DNA from: Calothrix sp. NIES-3974
GTDB lineage: Bacteria; Cyanobacteriota; Cyanobacteriia; Cyanobacteriales; Nostocaceae
Assembly (NCBI RefSeq): GCF_002368395.1
Contig: NZ_AP018254.1
Span: 5,146,001-5,210,000 of the forward strand
Direction: 5' to 3'
Length of the DNA stretch: 64,000 bases
Shown: piece after piece, positions 60,609 through 64,000 of the stretch
How the letters are laid out: each line of letters starts with the position of its first letter
Position numbering within the stretch: position 1 is the first letter of the stretch
Made by a program: the position numbers and the translations under genes
Notes under the pieces: generated by a model
Databases searched by the model: none
The model's input: only the letters and a program-made list of their open reading frames with translations
Told to the model about the DNA's origin: nothing

Positions 60609-61910
60609 ATGTTTGAAATCATTGGGTTATTGTTAGGAATTTTTGGGGCTGGGGCTGGTGCCAGTTTTCTCGTCATTAAAAATTTGTATCACATTTGTCC
60701 ACCGAGTGAGGTATTAATTTTTGCTGGCGGAAAACGTCGCCTTGCCGATGGTCGGGAAGTTGGTTATCGTCTGGTAAAAGGTGGTAGTGGTATCCAAACC
60801 CCTTTTTTGGAACAGACCTACCGCATGAATCTGAGCAACATGATTATTGATTTAAAAGTAGTCAATGCCTATTCTAAAGGCGGTATTCCCCTTACAGTTG
60901 AGGGAGTAGCAAACATTAAAATTGCCGGAGAAGAACCCACAATTCACAACGCCATTGAACGTTTACTCGGTAAAAGTCGTAAGGATATTGAAAAATTAGC
61001 CCAGGAAACATTAGAAGGAAATTTACGCGGAGTTCTCGCCAGTTTAACACCAGAACAGGTCAACGCTGATAAAATCGCCTTTGCCAAAACATTACTAGAC
61101 GAAGCCGAAGATGACCTGGAAAAACTGGGTTTAGTTCTAGATAGTTTACAAATACAAAATATTTCCGACGACGTTCGTTATTTAGATTCCATCGGTCGCA
61201 AACAACAAGCCGAATTATTGCGAGATGCACGCATTGCCGAAGCCAAAGCCAAAGCCGAATCCATCATTCGCTCCTCCGAAAACGAACGAATTACCGCCCT
61301 ACGTCGCATTGAAAGAGACTTAGAAATCGCCAAAGCCGATGCAGAAAGACGCGTCCGTGATGCTTTAACCAAAAGAGTCGCACTCATCGCCGAAGCAGAA
61401 TCCCTAGTGGGAGCCGAAATCGCCAAAACCCAAGCTGAAGTAGCCGTACAAACTGAACGCATCAAACAAATCGAACAACAACTCCAAGCCGATACCATCG
61501 CTCCCGCAGAAGCAGAAAGCAAACGCGCGATCGCTCAAGCCAAAGCCAATGCTGCTCAAATTATCGAAGACGGTAAAGCCCAAGCTGAAGGTATCCGCAA
61601 ACTCGCCGAATCCTGGAAAAGTGCTGGAGACAGCGCCAAAGAGATTTTCCTCCTCCAAAAACTCGACTTTCTCCTCAAGGCAATGGCCGCCAGTATTCCC
61701 GAAGTTAATGTCAAAAATATTACCCTCGTTGATGCCAGCAGTGGTAGTCCCGCGACCCGGATGGCAGCTTTTATTGAGCAATTAAGGCAAACTACAGGCT
61801 TAGATGTGACAGAAATCCTCAAACGTATCGGAGAAGGTCAAGCTCCTACCACCCATAGTACAAAACCAAGCCATGATTTAAATATAATTGCCAGTGGTTC
61901 ATCCCATTAA
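60609..61910 (+). CDS. Flotillin-like SPFH-domain protein, second copy
   Basis: This 433-residue paralogue of the preceding gene begins 44 bp after it. It has the same layout: a membrane helix (IIGLLLGIFGAGAGASFLVI), HICPPSEVLIFAGGKRRLA, an SPFH domain (VGYRLVKGGSGIQTPFLEQT and QETLEGNLRGVLASLTPEQV) and a long coiled coil of EA-rich repeats (RIAEAKAKAESIIRSSENER and AKTQAEVAVQTERIKQIEQQ). The pair arose by duplication and probably forms hetero-oligomers, as two-flotillin systems do elsewhere. The C-terminal tail is Ser/His-rich (THSTKPSHDLNIIASGSSH) and probably disordered. Confidence 0.92.
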   Translation: MFEIIGLLLGIFGAGAGASFLVIKNLYHICPPSEVLIFAGGKRRLADGREVGYRLVKGGSGIQTPFLEQTYRMNLSNMIIDLKVVNAYSKGGIPLTVEGVANIKIAGEEPTIHNAIERLLGKSRKDIEKLAQETLEGNLRGVLASLTPEQVNADKIAFAKTLLDEAEDDLEKLGLVLDSLQIQNISDDVRYLDSIGRKQQAELLRDARIAEAKAKAESIIRSSENERITALRRIERDLEIAKADAERRVRDALTKRVALIAEAESLVGAEIAKTQAEVAVQTERIKQIEQQLQADTIAPAEAESKRAIAQAKANAAQIIEDGKAQAEGIRKLAESWKSAGDSAKEIFLLQKLDFLLKAMAASIPEVNVKNITLVDASSGSPATRMAAFIEQLRQTTGLDVTEILKRIGEGQAPTTHSTKPSHDLNIIASGSSH

Positions 61911-62009
61911 TTTTAAAGTTTTTAGTAGCTCTAGTCTTGATTTAAGCTAAACTTCCCCTAGGTAAAAAAAGTTAATTGTTGTCCAGGTATAGTTTTTGCC
62001 CATACCAAA

Positions 62010-62039
62010 TTGCGTTCAGAACTAGTACTCTGAACGCAA
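62010..62039. repeat. Perfect 11-8-11 inverted repeat
   Basis: TTGCGTTCAGA and TCTGAACGCAA flank ACTAGTAC, about 100 bp after the second flotillin stop and 90 bp before the next gene. There is no T-run, so it is not a classical terminator. Either an operator or an mRNA hairpin. Confidence 0.6.
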
Positions 62040-62130
62040 CTTCGCATTATATGGGAAATTGATCCGAACAGGTGTGATAATAGAATTTTATTTGAGGTGC
62101 TTCTCCCAAATATAAAAATATTAATTATGG

Positions 62131-62811
62131 ATGGGGAAGGTGCTGAGAGATATGTTGGGGAATTGGCAAGGTTTTTTCCCGCACTCGCGAGTCAAATCTC
62201 GTTTATCGAATGCGGTTTCTCATTTGCAAGATGATGCGATCGCAGTGCGAGTCATGGCGATCGCCTGTTTGGAGGCCATATTGAGGGATTATCCTCAGTA
62301 CTATGGGGAAATCATGAAAATTTTGGCTCAGTTTATTGGCGATCGCACACCGATGAGCAAATCCCAGGGAGTGGTATGTGAGGATGTACAAGCTGCTTTA
62401 GGGGTGATCGGACATAATCAAGTTCGGTCTGCTCATCAGTCGGAATTGATTGATTTAAGTTATGGGTATTTTCGGGGTGTCAATCTCGAATATTGTAATT
62501 TTGCTGGTGTTAATTTTTATCAAGCAGATTTTTCCGGGGCTTGTTTGCGCCATACTAATCTTCAAGGGGCGATTCTGAGTGCTGCTAATTTCAGCAATGC
62601 CAATCTGGAGTATGCAAACTTGATGGGAGCAAATTTGGGAGCTGCTAATTTAACTCAGACTAATTGTCGATATGCAGATTTAACCGCCGCTAATTTATAT
62701 TTAGTGAAGTTATTAGATACTGATTTTTCTGGCGCAAATTTGACACAAGCTAATTTGCATGGGGTGGATTTGAGTCTCGCGAAAATTCAAAATCTGGAAT
62801 CGAAAATATAA
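62131..62811 (+). CDS. Pentapeptide repeat protein with N-terminal helical segment
   Basis: This is a 226-residue soluble protein. The first ~95 residues are helical (KSRLSNAVSHLQDDAIAVRV, MAIACLEAILRDYPQYYGEI and LAQFIGDRT) with a HEAT-like character, as in other cyanobacterial pentapeptide proteins. From ~115 there are about 18 pentapeptides (VNLEYCNFAGVNFYQADFSG, ANFSNANLEYANLMGANLGA), forming a right-handed beta-helix. No signal peptide is seen. The exact start is uncertain: ATG 62131 or ATG 62152 (MLGNWQGFFP). The role is unknown; DNA-gyrase mimicry seen in some family members is not supported here. Confidence 0.85.
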   Translation: MGKVLRDMLGNWQGFFPHSRVKSRLSNAVSHLQDDAIAVRVMAIACLEAILRDYPQYYGEIMKILAQFIGDRTPMSKSQGVVCEDVQAALGVIGHNQVRSAHQSELIDLSYGYFRGVNLEYCNFAGVNFYQADFSGACLRHTNLQGAILSAANFSNANLEYANLMGANLGAANLTQTNCRYADLTAANLYLVKLLDTDFSGANLTQANLHGVDLSLAKIQNLESKI

Positions 62812-62863
62812 ACAAATCTGAGATTGATTATCTCATTTGCACCCAAATCTGTATAATTGGGGG

Positions 62864-64000
62864 ATGCAATTTATTACAAGAATTTTTGTTACTGTACTTG
62901 CAGTAATTTTACTACCAGGACTAATGGCGATCGCACAATCTAGTCAAGTGGGTGGGGAGGATATAATCACACCGGGTGATAATCTGGTGGTAGAAGGTAT
63001 TCCCCCCATCCCTGCATCCATCGCTACTACCGTTGAACGTTACACAAATTTTCGCTCTGCGGGATTAAATAGTTGGCATCCCCAACGTCGGGAAATCTTG
63101 ATTTCGACCCGGTTTGGAGATACAAATCAAACCCATTTGGTGCGGTTTCCCTTGGGTATGCGTCGGCAATTAACTTTTTTTCGGGAACGGGTAGGGGGAG
63201 CAAGTTTTCAGCCAACTCAAGGTAATTATTTTTTGTTTACTAAAGATACTGGTGGTAATGAGTTTAATCAGCTTTATCGCTATGATTTAGAAACCGGAGA
63301 TGTCACCCTTTTAACTGATGGAAAGTCCCGCAATAGTGGTGGTGTTTGGTCAAATTCCCATCCACCAATCAATCAGCCTAAAAATTTGGTTTTACCGGAA
63401 CATGTAATTTACACTTCCACCCGACGCACAGGTCAGGACACGGATTTTTATGTGATTGACCCCCGAAATCCCCCAACTAATCGTTTATTAACAGAAAATC
63501 AAGGAGGGGGTTGGGGTGGTTTAGCTTGGTCTCCCGATAACCGGAAATTTTTGGCTTTGGAATATATTTCCGTGAATGAAAGCTATTTGTGGATGATTGA
63601 TACCCAAACGGGTGAAAAAAAACTGATTACACCTAAAGTTCCCAATCAAAAGATTTTTTATGGAGGAGCGGTATTTAGTCGAGATGGTCAGGGTTTATAT
63701 GTAATTACTGACAAGGATGCAGAATTTTCTCGACTGGCTTATATTAATTTGGCCACAATGGAATATACCTTTTTAACTAGTCACATTAATTGGAATGTGG
63801 AAGATTTTGATTTGAGTGAGGATGGTAAATATTTAGCTTTTGTGACCAATGAAGATGGTGCAAGTATTTTACATCTGTTAGATACGGCAACCCGCAAAGA
63901 AAAGCCTCTACCGAAATTACCCCTTGGTCAAGTATTTGGAATCAGATGGCATCGTAATAATCAGGATTTGGGATTTACCCTGATTTCTAGTCAAGCAACG
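62864..64000 (+). CDS. Exported S9-family peptidase, beta-propeller part (runs past the window end)
   Basis: ATG 62864 starts MQFITRIFVTVLAVILLPGL, a signal peptide with a likely cleavage after MAIAQS. The frame is open to the last base (379 codons). The sequence shows propeller strands of dipeptidyl-peptidase/acylaminoacyl-peptidase type (NSWHPQRREILISTRFG, WGGLAWSPDNRKFLALEYIS and AVFSRDGQGLYVITDKDAEF). TDGKSRNSGGVWS and THINW-type WD loops recur every ~45 residues. The catalytic hydrolase domain would follow beyond 64000. A TolB-like protein without peptidase activity is possible until the rest is seen. It follows the pentapeptide gene after 52 bp. Confidence 0.82.
   Translation, partial: MQFITRIFVTVLAVILLPGLMAIAQSSQVGGEDIITPGDNLVVEGIPPIPASIATTVERYTNFRSAGLNSWHPQRREILISTRFGDTNQTHLVRFPLGMRRQLTFFRERVGGASFQPTQGNYFLFTKDTGGNEFNQLYRYDLETGDVTLLTDGKSRNSGGVWSNSHPPINQPKNLVLPEHVIYTSTRRTGQDTDFYVIDPRNPPTNRLLTENQGGGWGGLAWSPDNRKFLALEYISVNESYLWMIDTQTGEKKLITPKVPNQKIFYGGAVFSRDGQGLYVITDKDAEFSRLAYINLATMEYTFLTSHINWNVEDFDLSEDGKYLAFVTNEDGASILHLLDTATRKEKPLPKLPLGQVFGIRWHRNNQDLGFTLISSQAT

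Noticed and set aside
1-64000. tRNA, rRNA and tmRNA genes
   Set aside because: I looked for T-loop GTTCGAATC-type sequences paired with acceptor stems and for rRNA signatures in the gaps, and found none convincing. A covariance-model scan would decide.

Overview
The window is chromosomal DNA from a filamentous, probably heterocyst-forming cyanobacterium (order Nostocales). Three things in the sequence support this. There are many GCGATCGC (HIP1) octamers. A kaiA-kaiB-kaiC cluster has the short KaiA typical of Nostoc relatives and is followed directly by a TolC-type gene, the kaiC-hgdD order I know from Anabaena/Nostoc. There is also a CpcS/CpeS-type phycobilin lyase and a BchE-type chlorophyll cyclase. 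The DNA is AT-rich and full of short palindromes and small non-coding elements.

Layout. 1-530 is the end of a glycosyltransferase. 1093-3779 is a zinc-export pair: ziaR and ziaA are divergent around a perfect 12-6-12 operator. 4322-9259 is a corrinoid uptake locus: a Fur-type box, a cobalamin riboswitch, a BtuB-like TonB receptor, a protein with a C-terminal [2Fe-2S] thioredoxin-like domain and a BtuF-like binding protein. It has no permease or ATPase of its own. 9473-10918 is a neutral/alkaline invertase. 12595-21106 holds small conserved genes, an S9D peptidase, a retropepsin-like protein, a DUF72 protein and a phycobilin lyase. 21814-29368 is a metal-regulated uptake locus: a FurA-like repressor, an ABC permease, an ATPase, a haem-type TonB receptor with an AMIN domain and a binding lipoprotein. 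A perfect Zur/Fur palindrome lies 43 bp before the receptor.

30241-34853 carries a BchE/ChlE-like oxygen-independent cyclase, a membrane pentapeptide-repeat protein, an SGNH hydrolase and a DUF3146 protein. 34876-43557 is the clock region: a hybrid histidine kinase with a degenerate receiver, kaiABC and hgdD. 43728-46947 holds a membrane coiled-coil protein with a TerB_C-like tail, a BREX-type (DUF2791-like) ATPase and an unlisted 57-residue zinc-ribbon gene. This is the best candidate here for a poorly described system. 47064-47704 is a TA-like overlapping pair. 48237-52031 is a large filamentous-haemagglutinin-type exoprotein. 53204-58113 has a lipoprotein, a sugar transferase, a sugar ABC permease, a tRNA-dihydrouridine synthase and an SDR. 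58553-61910 is an NfeD plus two-flotillin cluster. 62131 to the end has a pentapeptide protein and a truncated S9 peptidase.

The intergenic space is dominated by three families of small elements with terminal inverted repeats, called A, B and C here, plus short perfect palindromes. They interrupt operons, appear to supply a stop codon to one gene, and lie inside the 5' end of another.
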